A program made the translations under genes and the position numbers. This document shows positions 44,724 through 54,588 of a stretch of 64,000 nt of DNA, piece by piece (the stretch's first letter is position 1; every line of letters begins with the position of its first letter). The notes below the pieces were generated by a model. The model did not search any database. It was not told the origin of the DNA and was given only the letters and a program-made list of their open reading frames with translations. Source of the DNA: Deltaproteobacteria bacterium (GTDB lineage Bacteria > Desulfobacterota > Binatia > HRBIN30 > JACQVA1); assembly GCA_016178705.1 (NCBI GenBank), contig JACOST010000033.1, positions 236,513 to 300,512 on the forward strand. The letters are read 5' to 3'.

Positions 44724-44761
44724 AAAAGGGGCGAGGTCGCAAGGCCTCGCCCCTTTTTTTT
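44724..44761 (+). terminator. rho-independent terminator ending the secreted-protein cluster
   Basis: GGGGCGAGG (44728-44736) pairs with CCTCGCCCC (44745-44753) over an eight-base loop, with A4 upstream and eight T downstream. Confidence 0.95.
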
Positions 44762-44795
44762 CGGGCGAGCGGTCGACACGATCAGGGAGGAACGG

Positions 44796-46310
44796 GTGCC
44801 TACGGAGACACTCTCAGCCCGCATCTTTGAGCATCCTCAGGCTACGACCGATGCGACTCTGCTGAGCTGGGGTGACCGCGAGTACCAACGCGGCGAGCTG
44901 CTTCAGGCGGCACGCACGGTGGCAGGTGGGCTCACCGGGTATGGAATCCAAAAGGGCGAGCGGGTTGCGGTTGGACTGCGGAATTCGCCGGAACTCATCG
45001 AGGCCGTGCTCGGGGTCTTGTACGCCGGCGCGGTCCTGGTGCCGCTGAATCCGGCGTACACGGCCGACGAAGCAGCCTACGTCGTGCGCGATTCAGGAGC
45101 GGCGTTGGTATACACGCATCCAGAACAAGCAGCGCTGTTGCGCGCTGCCGACGGTATCGAGGAGCGACGCGTGCAAACGAGGCTGCCGATCGGCTGCGAC
45201 CTCCCGGAATCTGCGCAGTCGGTGGCGCCAGATGACCCAGCGCTTCTCGTTTATACATCGGGTACCACAGCCAAACCAAAAGGGGCGACGTTGTCGCACC
45301 GGGCATTGGTCTCGAATCTGGAGACTGTTTCGAGAGCATGGCGGTGGACGGCTGCGGATCGTCTACTGCTGACGTTGCCCTGCTTTCATCTGCACGGCCT
45401 CGCGCTGGGCATTCTGGGATCGTTGCTGGTGGGATCGCAAATCGTGTTGCGCGAACGCTTTGTGGCTGAAGGGGTGCCCCAGGATATCGAACGACATCGC
45501 ATCACGCTCTTTTTCGGCGTGCCGACGATGTACAACCGGCTCGTCGGATTGCCAGAGGAAACGCTGCGTGCGCACGATCTGTCGTCGATGCGTGTGTGGG
45601 TGTCGGGCTCGGCGCCCTTGACGGCAGCGACCTTCAGCCGCTTCGAGCAACGCTTCGGTCACCAGATTCTTGAGCGCTTTGGAATGAGTGAGGGTGGATT
45701 CATGATCGCCGCGCCGTACGAAGGCCCGCGCCGCGCCGGTGTAGTGGGACGGCCGCTGCCGGGGATTGAGGTTCGGATCGGCGACGTGGATGCAGCCGAT
45801 CGCGGCGAACTGTGCGAGGTTGCCGAGGGTGAGCAAGGCGAGTTGCTTATCCGCGGGCCGAACCTTTTCAGTGGCTATTGGAAACGGCCTGAAGAAACGG
45901 CGCGGGCGTTCGTTGGCGAGTTCTTTCGCTCGGGCGACCTGGCCGTGCGCGAAGCGGACGGCATGATCCGCATTACCGGGCGCCGTTCGGTCGATATCGT
46001 CAAGACGCGCGGCTTCAAGGTGAGCGCCGTTGAGATCGAAAGTCATCTGCAATCCCATCCGGGCGTGTGTGAGGTGGCCGTCGTTGGCATTCCGGATGCC
46101 GATCAGGGTGAACGGGTGGTTGCCGCGGTGACGCGCGTAGCGGACTCAGCGGTGTCGGCCGATGAGCTGCGCCAATTTGCGCGCGCCGGGTTGGCCCCGC
46201 ACAAAGTGCCATCGGAGATTGTCTTCGTCGACGAGATTCCGCGCACCGGGCCGGGGAAGTTCAGCAAGCGGCTTTTGATCGAGCGCCTGAGTCGACTGCC
46301 GGATGCTTGA
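44796..46310 (+). CDS. acyl-CoA ligase (AMP-forming), MatB/ACSF3-like
   Basis: A 504-residue ANL-superfamily enzyme that activates a carboxylic acid to its CoA thioester through an acyl-AMP. Motif A5-type LVYTSGTTAKPKGATLSH lies near residue 155; ILERFGMSEGG and the C-terminal SGYWKRPEETARAF, FRSGDLAVREADG, and IVKTRGFKVSAVEIE follow. The region VWVSGSAPL and ERFGMSEGGFMIAAPYEG resembles malonyl-CoA synthetases, but substrate choice is not certain. GTG 44796 has an excellent AGGGAGG site, so the longer frame (from 44718, overlapping the terminator) is rejected. It opens the acyl-CoA cluster. Confidence 0.88.
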   Translation: MPTETLSARIFEHPQATTDATLLSWGDREYQRGELLQAARTVAGGLTGYGIQKGERVAVGLRNSPELIEAVLGVLYAGAVLVPLNPAYTADEAAYVVRDSGAALVYTHPEQAALLRAADGIEERRVQTRLPIGCDLPESAQSVAPDDPALLVYTSGTTAKPKGATLSHRALVSNLETVSRAWRWTAADRLLLTLPCFHLHGLALGILGSLLVGSQIVLRERFVAEGVPQDIERHRITLFFGVPTMYNRLVGLPEETLRAHDLSSMRVWVSGSAPLTAATFSRFEQRFGHQILERFGMSEGGFMIAAPYEGPRRAGVVGRPLPGIEVRIGDVDAADRGELCEVAEGEQGELLIRGPNLFSGYWKRPEETARAFVGEFFRSGDLAVREADGMIRITGRRSVDIVKTRGFKVSAVEIESHLQSHPGVCEVAVVGIPDADQGERVVAAVTRVADSAVSADELRQFARAGLAPHKVPSEIVFVDEIPRTGPGKFSKRLLIERLSRLPDA

Positions 46311-46401
46311 GGAGACCGAAGTGCGATGGTGGCCCGATGACTGCACGATGGCTGTGGCCACGCAATTTGAGTGCGGCGCTAAACGCTGCTAAGGGCGCCG
46401 C

Positions 46402-47178
46402 ATGCTGCACGTCGAAAGTTCGAACGGCATCGCTCGCCTCACCCTAGCCCGTCCGGAAGTCGGCAACGCACTCAACGACGAAGTCGCCGAACGGGTGATC
46501 AGCGCGCTCGCGGAATGTCGCCGCGACGGCGATCTGCGCGCGGTCGTGTTGGCGGCGGAAGGCAAGGTCTTTTCCGCCGGCGCGGACTTGAACTGGATGC
46601 GCCGCATGAAGGGTGCCTCGTTCGACGACAACGTGCGCGATGCGACTCGCACCGCCGAGCTGTTCGCGGCGCTGTACGAGTTTCCGCGCCCAGTCATTGC
46701 GCGCGTCAACGGACCCGCCCGTGGCGGTGGCGTCGGGTTGATTGCGGCGTGCGACTTCGCCATCGGTGCGACGGCGGCCAGCTTCGCCTTCACCGAAGTG
46801 CGGCTCGGCGTGGTGCCCGCGGTGATATCGCCCTACTGCATCAAGAAGCTCGGCGAGGCGCGCTGCCGCCGGCTCTTTCTCACCGGCGAAGTGTTCTCCG
46901 CCCAACAGGCGCAGGCGTGGGGTCTGCTCGATGACGTCTGCCCGTCGATGGAAGATGTGGACAGTGCCATCGCGCAACTGCTCGCGACATTGAATCAGTG
47001 CGCGCCCGAAGCGTTGGGTGTGGCGAAGGCGCTGCTGCGCGGCGTCGCGGATCGTTCGCTCGCCGACGCGAAGCCGTTCACCGCAGACATCATCGCCCGC
47101 ATCCGTACCGGGGCTGAGGCGCAAGAAGGCATGGCGGCGTTTCTCGAAAAGCGCAAGCCGGCCTGGGTGAAGCGTTAG
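46402..47178 (+). CDS. enoyl-CoA hydratase/isomerase family protein (methylglutaconyl-CoA hydratase-like)
   Basis: A 258-residue crotonase-fold protein. Oxyanion-hole and active-site segments are [18 protein letters not shown] near residue 60 and [16 protein letters not shown] near residue 113, with [16 protein letters not shown] after. The combination with a carboxyltransferase gene 14 bases downstream points to methylglutaconyl-CoA hydratase of leucine degradation (LiuC), but other enoyl-CoA substrates are possible. C-terminal [14 protein letters not shown] is typical for the group. Confidence 0.88.
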   Translation: MLHVESSNGIARLTLARPEVGNALNDEVAERVISALAECRRDGDLRAVVLAAEGKVFSAGADLNWMRRMKGASFDDNVRDATRTAELFAALYEFPRPVIARVNGPARGGGVGLIAACDFAIGATAASFAFTEVRLGVVPAVISPYCIKKLGEARCRRLFLTGEVFSAQQAQAWGLLDDVCPSMEDVDSAIAQLLATLNQCAPEALGVAKALLRGVADRSLADAKPFTADIIARIRTGAEAQEGMAAFLEKRKPAWVKR

Positions 47179-47192
47179 GCCGCTGCCATCCG

Positions 47193-48800
47193 ATGCAGCG
47201 TATCGAAACGAAAATTCGTCCGTCCGATTCGTCGTTTCAGGCGAACGCCGCGCACCATCGCGGGCTCGCCGCTGAGTTGCGGGCGCGGCTCGCCACCGTG
47301 CGGCAGGGTGGGCCGGAGCCGGTTCGCCAAAAGCACATCCAGCGCGGCAAACTGCTGGTGCGCGACCGCATCGAACACCTGCTCGATCCCGGGACGCCGT
47401 TTCTCGAATTGTCGCCGTTGGCGGCGTTCGACATGTACGACAACGACGCCCCGTGCTCGGGCATGGTCACGGGCGTTGGCGTCATCCAAGGCCGAGAGGC
47501 ATTGATCATCGCGAACGACGCGACAGTAAAAGGCGGCACGCTCTATCCCATCTCCGTCAAGAAGCAGCTACGGGCGCAGAAGATCGCGATGGAGAACCGC
47601 TTGCCGTGCGTCTATCTCGTCGATTCCGGCGGCGCGTTTCTCCCCTTGCAGGCCGACCTGTTCGCCGACGAGAGCCACGGCGGCCGCATCTTCTACAACG
47701 AAGCGATCATGTCGGCGATGGGCATTCCGCAGGTCGCCGTCGTGATGGGGTTCAGCACCGCCGGTGGGGCGTACGTGCCGGCGATGTGCGACGAGAACAT
47801 CATCGTGCGCGGGCAGGGCGCGATCTTTCTCGGCGGCCCACCCCTGGTGAAAGCGGCCACCGGGGAAGTGGTCACCGTCGAAGAACTCGGCGGTGGTGAC
47901 GTGCACACGCGCATCTCCGGGGTCTCGGATCATCTCGCCGGCGATGACGCCCACGCACTCGCGCTCGCGCGTGAAGTGTTTCTCAACTTGCCGCGTCCGG
48001 CGAAGTTCGCACTCGCGGTCGATCCACCCGAAGAACCCGCCTATGATCCGCAAGAACTCTACGGCGTGCTGCCGCGCGACACGCGCCAGCCGTTCGACGT
48101 TCGCGAAGTGATCGCGCGCCTCGTTGATGGCAGCCGCTTTCACGAATTCAAGCCGCGCTACGGCATGACCTTGGTGACCGGCTTTGCGCGCCTCCACGGT
48201 TACCCAATCGGCATCCTCGGCAACAACGGCGTGCTGTTCTCCGAATCGAGTCTGAAGGCGACGCACTTCATCGAGCTGTGTTGCCAGCGCAAGATCCCGC
48301 TGCTGTTCTTGCAACACATCACCGGCTTCATGGTCGGCAAGCAGTACGAGCATGGCGGCATTACGAAGGACGGGGCGAAGCTGGTGCATGCGGTCGCCAC
48401 CGCCCAGGTGCCGAAGTTCACCGTGATCATCGGCGCGTCACACGGCGCCGGCAACTACGGCATGTGCGGCCGCGCCTATGGGCCGCGGCTGTTGTTCATG
48501 TGGCCGCACTCGCGCATCTCGGTGATGGGCGGCGAACAGGCGGCGCAAACGCTGCTGACGGTCAAGATCGAACAGCTCAAAGCGCGCGGCGCATCGTTGT
48601 CTGACGATGAGCAGCAGCAACTCATGGCCCCGGTGCTGGCCAAGTATGACGAGGAAGCCAGCGCCTACTACTCCACTGCGCGCATCTGGGATGACGGTGT
48701 GCTCGATCCTCCCGATACGCGCTCCGTGTTGGCGCTCGGGATCGCGATGGCGCTCAATGCCCCCATACCCGATCCCAAGGTCGGCGTCTTTCGCATGTGA
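47193..48800 (+). CDS. acyl-CoA carboxylase carboxyltransferase beta subunit (methylcrotonyl-CoA type)
   Basis: A 535-residue carboxyltransferase with the LiuB/MccB layout: [97 protein letters not shown] and [17 protein letters not shown]. It transfers carboxyl from biotin to 3-methylcrotonyl-CoA in leucine degradation. The biotin-carboxylase alpha subunit (liuD/mccA) is not in the window. It starts 14 bases after the hydratase gene, so the two are co-transcribed. Confidence 0.93.
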   Translation: MQRIETKIRPSDSSFQANAAHHRGLAAELRARLATVRQGGPEPVRQKHIQRGKLLVRDRIEHLLDPGTPFLELSPLAAFDMYDNDAPCSGMVTGVGVIQGREALIIANDATVKGGTLYPISVKKQLRAQKIAMENRLPCVYLVDSGGAFLPLQADLFADESHGGRIFYNEAIMSAMGIPQVAVVMGFSTAGGAYVPAMCDENIIVRGQGAIFLGGPPLVKAATGEVVTVEELGGGDVHTRISGVSDHLAGDDAHALALAREVFLNLPRPAKFALAVDPPEEPAYDPQELYGVLPRDTRQPFDVREVIARLVDGSRFHEFKPRYGMTLVTGFARLHGYPIGILGNNGVLFSESSLKATHFIELCCQRKIPLLFLQHITGFMVGKQYEHGGITKDGAKLVHAVATAQVPKFTVIIGASHGAGNYGMCGRAYGPRLLFMWPHSRISVMGGEQAAQTLLTVKIEQLKARGASLSDDEQQQLMAPVLAKYDEEASAYYSTARIWDDGVLDPPDTRSVLALGIAMALNAPIPDPKVGVFRM

Positions 48801-48866
48801 CGGGCCGACGAGGCGAACCAAGAAGTAGGAGTCACCAGCCAAGAGTCACGAGAATCGGGGGGTGCG

Positions 48867-50600
48867 ATGCGCGGCCACTACGTGATTGCGACGACGCTAC
48901 TCGCGCTGCTCAGCGCTCAGTGCACGGTGCTGCCGCAGCGCCAGCGCGTGCCGATCGTCTACTTGGATCAAGGTTGGACCGCACACGAGCGGCAATCGTA
49001 CTACCGCACGCCGCAGGGCATGGAGTTGCTCGGCATGCGCTATCAATGGCTGCTGGCGCTGGAGCGGCCAGTCGGGTCGCAGCGCTTTGCCGCGCCCGAC
49101 CATCTGGCACAATTCGGTTTCCTCATCGACGACGATCCGGTTGGTAACCCCGATCAGTTGCCGGTGGGCTTCACCAAGCATCGCGATCCGAACACCGGTG
49201 ACGATATGCTCGATCTCAGTTGTGCGACCTGTCACTCGGGTCAGATCAACTATGGCGGGCAAGGTATCCGCATCGACGGCGGCGCCGGTATGCATGACAT
49301 GAACCAGTTTCTCCAGGCGTTGGTCGTGGCGCAGCTCACCACCTACATCCTGCCCTGGAAGTTCGATCACTTCGCCCAGAAGGTCTTGGGCGTGCGCTAT
49401 CCCGACGGCAAGTGCGAGCTACGCCACGCCTTCGGATCCGTCCTCCACACGTTTCTTTCCGAAGGCTTCACCCAGTGGTATCACGGGCAGTCGCTGACGC
49501 AGGACGGCTTCGGCCGCACCGACGCGCTCGGCCGCATCAGCAACGCGCTGTTCGCTGACCGGCTGCAAGTGCCCGCCAACTACGGCCGCGCCGACGCGCC
49601 GGTCAGCATCCCGCACCTGTGGGACATCTGGTTGCTCGACTGGGCGCAGTGGAACGGCTCGATCCATCAGCCGATGCTGCGCAACGCCGGCACCGCGCTC
49701 GGTTTGGATGCGCCGCTCGCACTCGTGAACGCTAACGGTGAGGTGCTTCCCGAGGCCGAGCGCTACCAATCGACCGTCGAGGTTGCCGCCCTTCACTGCA
49801 TCGAGACCACGCTCGCTAAATTGCAGACGCCGCGTTGGCCGGAAAACGTTCTCGGGACGATCGACCGTCCGCAGGCGGCGCACGGCAAGGAGCTCTATGA
49901 CCAGTTCTGCGCGTCATGTCACGATCCCCGCGTCGCCGAGTACCACACCGGTTGGTATCCGCCGCACTCGGCCGCGCCGACCACCACGCTGCCGGAGTGG
50001 CAGGTCGCGCTGTTCCCCGTCGATCAGATCGGCACCGATCCGCGCGCCGCCGACAACTTCGCGAAGCGGACCGTCGATCTCAGCAAGCTCGATCCGTCCG
50101 ATCCGTCGTTGCGCCACATCTCGGCGGCCGATGGACTGCGCTACATCACCAGTCGCGTGATCAGCCGCCAGTACGACGAGATCGGCCTGACCGCCGCGCA
50201 ACGCAAGGAGTTCGACGGCCTCGGCCGTCCCGACGAAGTTCGCGCGCCGCGCATGTACCGCGCTGCACCGCTCGACGGCATTTGGGCCACGCCGCCATAT
50301 CTGCACAATGGCTCGGTGCCGAACCTCTATCAGTTGCTCTTGCCAGCGGCGCAGCGTGACGCGACTTTTTTCGCCGGCAACTTTGCGTACGACCCGAAGC
50401 ATGTGGGCTATGAATCGACACGCTTTCGCGGTGGCTTTCGCTTTCGCACCAGCGACGTGGGCAACGCCAATAGCGGACATGAGTACGGCACCGATATGTC
50501 CGACGCCGACCGCTGGGCGTTACTCGAATTTTTGAAAATCAGCGGCGAGGATCGACCGCTGCCGTCGCCACCCGAGCCGCCGCAGTGTGGCCCGCGCTGA
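48867..50600 (+). CDS. dihaem cytochrome c, RoxA/cytochrome-c-peroxidase-like (copy 1)
   Basis: A 577-residue exported cytochrome: a hydrophobic signal (YVIATTLLALLSAQC) with an imperfect lipobox-like Cys. Two haem motifs are visible, CATCH near residue 120 and CASCH near residue 349. The ending GIWATPPYLHNGSVPNLYQLLL followed by RDATFFAGNFAYDP-HVGY is the characteristic C-terminal signature of RoxA-type and related dihaem cytochromes. RoxA members oxidise polyisoprene, and others are peroxidases; which reaction occurs here cannot be told. It starts at an ATG after GGGGGG and is followed 38 bases later by a cyclase gene, the same pair as copy 2 in the opposite order. Confidence 0.85.
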   Translation: MRGHYVIATTLLALLSAQCTVLPQRQRVPIVYLDQGWTAHERQSYYRTPQGMELLGMRYQWLLALERPVGSQRFAAPDHLAQFGFLIDDDPVGNPDQLPVGFTKHRDPNTGDDMLDLSCATCHSGQINYGGQGIRIDGGAGMHDMNQFLQALVVAQLTTYILPWKFDHFAQKVLGVRYPDGKCELRHAFGSVLHTFLSEGFTQWYHGQSLTQDGFGRTDALGRISNALFADRLQVPANYGRADAPVSIPHLWDIWLLDWAQWNGSIHQPMLRNAGTALGLDAPLALVNANGEVLPEAERYQSTVEVAALHCIETTLAKLQTPRWPENVLGTIDRPQAAHGKELYDQFCASCHDPRVAEYHTGWYPPHSAAPTTTLPEWQVALFPVDQIGTDPRAADNFAKRTVDLSKLDPSDPSLRHISAADGLRYITSRVISRQYDEIGLTAAQRKEFDGLGRPDEVRAPRMYRAAPLDGIWATPPYLHNGSVPNLYQLLLPAAQRDATFFAGNFAYDPKHVGYESTRFRGGFRFRTSDVGNANSGHEYGTDMSDADRWALLEFLKISGEDRPLPSPPEPPQCGPR

Positions 50601-50638
50601 GGCGGACGTGCCTGCTCGGAGAAGGCAGCCGCTAACCG

Positions 50639-53600
50639 ATGGCCCGCAGCGAAACCGTCACCGTGGTGTTCACCGATTTGGTGGGCTCGACTGAACTGGC
50701 TGGGCGGCTCGGGCACGACGCGTACGAACAACTTCGCCAAGAACACTTCCGGGCGTTGCGTGCGGCCGTCGTGGCGCACAACGGATCGGAGGTGAAGACC
50801 ACGGGCGACGGCTTGATGCTGGCCTTCGCCGGCGCGGCCGATGCGGTGGCGTGCGCGATCGCTTTGCAACAGGCGACCGACCAACACGCGCGCCGCACGC
50901 CGTCGGAGCCGTTCGCCATTCGCGTCGGCGCGTCGTCGGGTGAAGCGAGTCGCGAGGACAACGACCTCTTCGGGTTGCCGGTGGTTGAAGCCGCGCGGTT
51001 GTGCGCGGCTGCGGCCGCGGGACAGATCGTCGTCGGCGATGTCGTCAGGCTGATGGCGCGCGGGCGCGGCCACGGTTTCAGTCGCCTGGGTGACCTCACG
51101 TTGAAGGGATTGGCCGAGCCGGTGACCGCGTACGCTGTGGCGTGGGAACCGCTTGCGGATGCGACGTCGCAGGTGACGATCCCGCTGCCGCCGCGCTTCG
51201 CAACGGTCGAGCCGCTGGCACTCTTCGGCCGCACGACCGAACAGATGCTGCTGCGCGAGTGTTGGACCAAAGCGCGCGCCGGAGAACGACAACTGGTTTT
51301 GCTCGCAGGCGAGGCGGGTATCGGCAAGACCCGCTTGGCGACCGAAGCCGCACGCGCCGTGCACGCCGAAGGCGCCATCGTTTTGTTCGGAAGCTGCGAC
51401 GAAGAGATCGGTCTGCCGTATCGGCCGTTTGTTGAAGCGCTCCAGCACTACGTCGCGCATGCGCCCGAGGCGGTGCTCGCCGCGCACGTGCGCGCTCACG
51501 GCGGCGAACTCGCCCGGTTGGTCCCTGAACTGGCGAATCGCGTGATCGATCTGCCGGCACCGCAATCGGCTGAGCCGGAAACCGAGCGCTACCTGATGTT
51601 CGAGGCCGCCGCCGGCCTCCTGTCCGCTGCCTCACAAGAGCGCCCAATTCTGCTCATCCTCGACGACTTGCACTGGGCCGCCCAGCCCGAGGTGTTGCTG
51701 TTCCGCCACCTCGTGCGTTCGCACCGGCCATTGCGGTTACTCATGGTGGCGACCTATCGCGACAGCGACGTATCGCGCACCCATCCTCTCACCCCGTTGC
51801 TCGCCGATCTGCGGCGCGAAAACGGCGTCGAGCGTCTCGTCGTGCGCGGACTCGGCGACGACGCAGTGGTTGCGCTGATCAGCGCTCTGGCCGGTCATGA
51901 ACTCACCGACGCCGGCATCGCGCTCGCACAGGCGATTCAACAGGAGACCGACGGGAGCCCGTTCTTCGTCACCGAGATTCTCCGTCATCTCGTCGAGTCG
52001 GGCGCCGTGTTCCAAGAAGGTGGCCGGTGGACGTACCGTGGCCACATCGGCGGGCTCGGGATTCCCGACAGCGTTCGCGAGGTCATCGGCCGCCGGGTCG
52101 CACGGCTGTCGGACGCCACCGGCCGTATCCTGAGCCTCGCGGCGGTCATCGGGCGCAACTTCGACCTCGCACTGCTCGCGCGCATCGCCGACACCAGCGA
52201 GGACGATGCGCTCGACGCGCTCGACGAAGCGTCCGCCGCGGCCCTGATTCACGAAGTCGGCGGTCGTCCAGGGCATTTCAGTTTCAGCCACGCGCTGATT
52301 CGCACCGCGCTGTATGAAGCCTTCAGCGCGGCGCGCCGCGCTCGCCTGCACCGCCGCGCCGGCGAAGCGCTCGAAGCGCTCACGCAGTCCACGCCGGGTA
52401 CTCGGATCGACGAACTGGCGCACCATTGGATCCGCGGGCTCCATGCGGCGCGCGTGGCCGATGTCAGCAAGGCCGTCGCGTACGCCCAGCAGGCGGGCGA
52501 TCAGGCGCTGGCGAGTCTGGCGTACGAGCAAGCCGCCGCACACTATGAAGCGGCCCTCGCCGTCCTCGAATCGCACGACGACGCGACCGAACAATTGCGG
52601 TGCGATCTGTTGCTCGCCTTGGGTGATGCCCAACGGCGCGCCAGCGACGCGCGCTATCGTGACGTGATGGCGAGCGCCGCGGCGCTGGCGCGCCGGTTGC
52701 GGGACCCAACGCGCTTGGGTCTCGCCGCGCTCGGCAGCGCGCGCCCGGGCGGATACTTCACCAGCGTTCTTGGAGCCGATCCGGCGCTGATCCAGCTCTA
52801 TACCGAAGCGAGCGCGGCGCTCGAAGGTCGCGACAGCCTGCTGCACGCGCGGTTGCTCGGCCAGCTCGCCGTCGAACTGATCTTCACGCCGGACCATACA
52901 CGTCGGAGCACAATAGCGGCGGATGCGCTCGCCATGGCTCGCCGACTCGACGATCCCGCAGCACTCGGTTCGGTGCTGGCCTCGCATGTTTTTGCAATCA
53001 ACGACCCCGCAACGCTCCCCGAGCGACTCGCTCTCATCGCGGAGCTGAAGCAGCGAGCGGAACAGTTGGACAGTTACGAGCTGGGCTTCTTCGCCGCCTT
53101 CCATCGCGCCGGCGCGTTGCTCGAATCCGGCGACGGCAACGGTGCCCACGATGCGGTTGAGCGGATGCACGAGTTCGCCGAGGCGTTGCACCAGCCCTTC
53201 TATCGTCTGCTGGTGCAGCACGCGCGCACGATGTGGCTGATCGTGCACTGCGACCCCGATGCCGAGCGCGCGGCCTTCGCCGCTTTCGAGGTCGGCGTGG
53301 CCGGTGGCAATCAAGACTCCACCGCGGTGCTCGGCTCGCAGCTCTACGTACTTCGTCACGATCAGGGGCGTTTCGCGGAATTTGCCGACACGCTGCGCGC
53401 CAATGTCGAGGCCATGCCCAATATTCCCGCCTGGCGCGCTGGGCTCGCCCTCCTGTATTGCGAGATCGATCAACTTGATGATGCGCGCAAACATTTTGAG
53501 ATTCTCGGCGCGCGCGACTTCGTGTTTCCGCTCGATTGGACGTGGAGCGTCGCGATGTTCCGTCTCAGCGAAACTTGCGACTATCTGCGTGATCAACGCG

Positions 53601-53989
53601 CCGCCGCACTGCTCTACCCGCAGATCGATCCGCTCGCGCACCAAGTCGCTGTCATGTCCAACACGATCTTGTGCCTGGGCTCGTTTGCCTACCCCTGTGG
53701 CCTGCTTGCCGCGTGTCTGCGGTGCTGGGACGAGGCGCAGCAGCACTTCGAACGCGCGCTTGCGACCAATACCCGGATCGGCGCCCCGGCGAGCGTCGTG
53801 TCCACCCAGCGCGCGTACGCGGCGATGCTGCTGTCGCGGCGTGGTCCGGAAGATGCGGCGCGCGCCGCAGAACTGATTGCTGCGGGTCTCGATGCCGCCC
53901 ACACCCTCGGGATGGCGCGTGAGATTGTGCGACTGGAGCGATTGCGCGACGCAAATCAGGTTCCCTCTCCCTCTGGGGGCTTTGCCTAA
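50639..53989 (+). CDS. class III cyclase / AAA ATPase / TPR-like protein (copy 1)
   Basis: A 1116-residue protein in three parts. Residues 1-170 are a cyclase homology domain: VTVVFTDLVGSTEL (metal Asp), VKTTGDGLMLAF (Lys and second Asp), RVGASSGEASRED and GLPVVEAARL. In canonical class III cyclases the last motif has Asn three residues before the Arg-containing AAR; here Glu is found, so catalysis is uncertain. An AAA/STAND-like ATPase follows: Walker A GEAGIGKTRLA near residue 225, Walker B LLILDDLHWAA near 340. The rest (about 600 residues) is helical TPR-like. It lies 38 bases after the cytochrome. The present C-terminal codons GGFA come from the inserted element at 53977. Confidence 0.88.
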   Translation: MARSETVTVVFTDLVGSTELAGRLGHDAYEQLRQEHFRALRAAVVAHNGSEVKTTGDGLMLAFAGAADAVACAIALQQATDQHARRTPSEPFAIRVGASSGEASREDNDLFGLPVVEAARLCAAAAAGQIVVGDVVRLMARGRGHGFSRLGDLTLKGLAEPVTAYAVAWEPLADATSQVTIPLPPRFATVEPLALFGRTTEQMLLRECWTKARAGERQLVLLAGEAGIGKTRLATEAARAVHAEGAIVLFGSCDEEIGLPYRPFVEALQHYVAHAPEAVLAAHVRAHGGELARLVPELANRVIDLPAPQSAEPETERYLMFEAAAGLLSAASQERPILLILDDLHWAAQPEVLLFRHLVRSHRPLRLLMVATYRDSDVSRTHPLTPLLADLRRENGVERLVVRGLGDDAVVALISALAGHELTDAGIALAQAIQQETDGSPFFVTEILRHLVESGAVFQEGGRWTYRGHIGGLGIPDSVREVIGRRVARLSDATGRILSLAAVIGRNFDLALLARIADTSEDDALDALDEASAAALIHEVGGRPGHFSFSHALIRTALYEAFSAARRARLHRRAGEALEALTQSTPGTRIDELAHHWIRGLHAARVADVSKAVAYAQQAGDQALASLAYEQAAAHYEAALAVLESHDDATEQLRCDLLLALGDAQRRASDARYRDVMASAAALARRLRDPTRLGLAALGSARPGGYFTSVLGADPALIQLYTEASAALEGRDSLLHARLLGQLAVELIFTPDHTRRSTIAADALAMARRLDDPAALGSVLASHVFAINDPATLPERLALIAELKQRAEQLDSYELGFFAAFHRAGALLESGDGNGAHDAVERMHEFAEALHQPFYRLLVQHARTMWLIVHCDPDAERAAFAAFEVGVAGGNQDSTAVLGSQLYVLRHDQGRFAEFADTLRANVEAMPNIPAWRAGLALLYCEIDQLDDARKHFEILGARDFVFPLDWTWSVAMFRLSETCDYLRDQRAAALLYPQIDPLAHQVAVMSNTILCLGSFAYPCGLLAACLRCWDEAQQHFERALATNTRIGAPASVVSTQRAYAAMLLSRRGPEDAARAAELIAAGLDAAHTLGMAREIVRLERLRDANQVPSPSGGFA

Positions 53990-54011
53990 GAACTCGAATT
54001 TCTAGCCGACA

Positions 54012-54042
54012 TTTTGGGCAAGTTCGAGACTTTTTGGGCAAG
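54012..54042. repeat. TTTTGGGCAAG subterminal repeats, left pair
   Basis: TTTTGGGCAAG occurs at 54012-54022 and, as CTTTTTGGGCAAG, at 54030-54042, in the same orientation, just inside the left end of the insertion. Matching copies lie at the other end. Confidence 0.65.
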
Positions 54043-54146
54043 CAAAAAGTTTCTTCTGCAACTCGCATTTTTTTCTTGCACTCACTCGGCGAAGAAGTAC
54101 CGTAAGCCCGGCTCGATGTGGTTGCTACAAGCTGCAACGGCATTTG

Positions 54147-54368
54147 ATGCTTCGTATGGAGGTGGCGGTGGCGATTGAAGGTGAAACGCTTCTGACGGTT
54201 GCCGATGTTGCAAAGCGACTCGGCATAGTCCCCGCAACGGTTCGACACATTGCGACGCAAGGAAAGTTGCCATCGCTTCGCACACTCTCGGGCGTGCGCA
54301 TTTTCCTTCTGCGCGATGTCGAGCAGCTCGAAATCCAACGCGCGGCCGAGAGAAGGAAACCCGACTAG
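54147..54368 (+). CDS. MerR/excisionase-type helix-turn-helix protein (73 aa)
   Basis: A small protein whose centre LLTVADVAKRLGIVPATVRH IATQGKLPSLRTLSG is the classic helix-turn-helix-wing of the MerR/Xis type, ending with a basic tail (RRKPD). Start codons at 54147, 54156 and 54171 (GTG after GGAGGTGG) are all possible. It could be an excision or copy-control protein for the surrounding insertion. No integrase of tyrosine type is present. Confidence 0.75.
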   Translation: MLRMEVAVAIEGETLLTVADVAKRLGIVPATVRHIATQGKLPSLRTLSGVRIFLLRDVEQLEIQRAAERRKPD

Positions 54369-54411
54369 GTGGTTAAGACGACAAGGTGGCAATTCGCCTT
54401 GGAAGAGATGC

Positions 54412-54501
54412 GGGGCGGTGGGTGAGCGGTTGAAACCACCCGACTGTAAATCGGGCGCCGTGCTCAGAACACGGCCGTGGGTCCAAATCCCACCCGCCCC
54501 G
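54412..54501 (+). tRNA. tRNA-Tyr (GTA), with long variable arm
   Basis: A complete cloverleaf: acceptor GGGGCGG/CCGCCCC (54412-54418 with 54494-54500), D stem GGT/ACC, anticodon stem CCCGA/TCGGG, and loop CTGTAAA with anticodon GTA at 54446-54448. A 21-base variable arm (GCCGTG/CACGGC) and T stem GTGGG/CCCAC complete the structure. The long variable arm and GTA are as expected for bacterial tRNA-Tyr. Unusual points are C at position 55 (T loop TCCAAAT) and a G instead of A at the discriminator position 73. No CCA is encoded. It lies within the insertion, between the HTH gene and the zinc-ribbon gene. Confidence 0.88.
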
Positions 54502-54588
54502 CTCCCTATGGCCAGGCCGAACAGCTTGACGGCACTTCGGCGTGGCCCGGACGGACATGAAAGATATAGATCGCTGCGCACGTAAAAT

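Noticed and set aside
44718..44795. N-terminal extension of the acyl-CoA ligase
   Set aside because: It would overlap the strong terminator at 44724-44761; GTG 44796 with AGGGAGG is the better start.
51737..53902. 721-codon open frame on the minus strand
   Set aside because: It lies exactly antisense to the cyclase/ATPase gene, is built of Arg/Gly/Ala-rich sequence typical of the reverse strand of G+C-rich genes, and has no domain motifs.
54444..54450. tRNA read as an amber or ochre suppressor
   Set aside because: The anticodon loop CTGTAAA gives GTA at positions 34-36, normal for tyrosine; the TAA seen in the loop is out of register.
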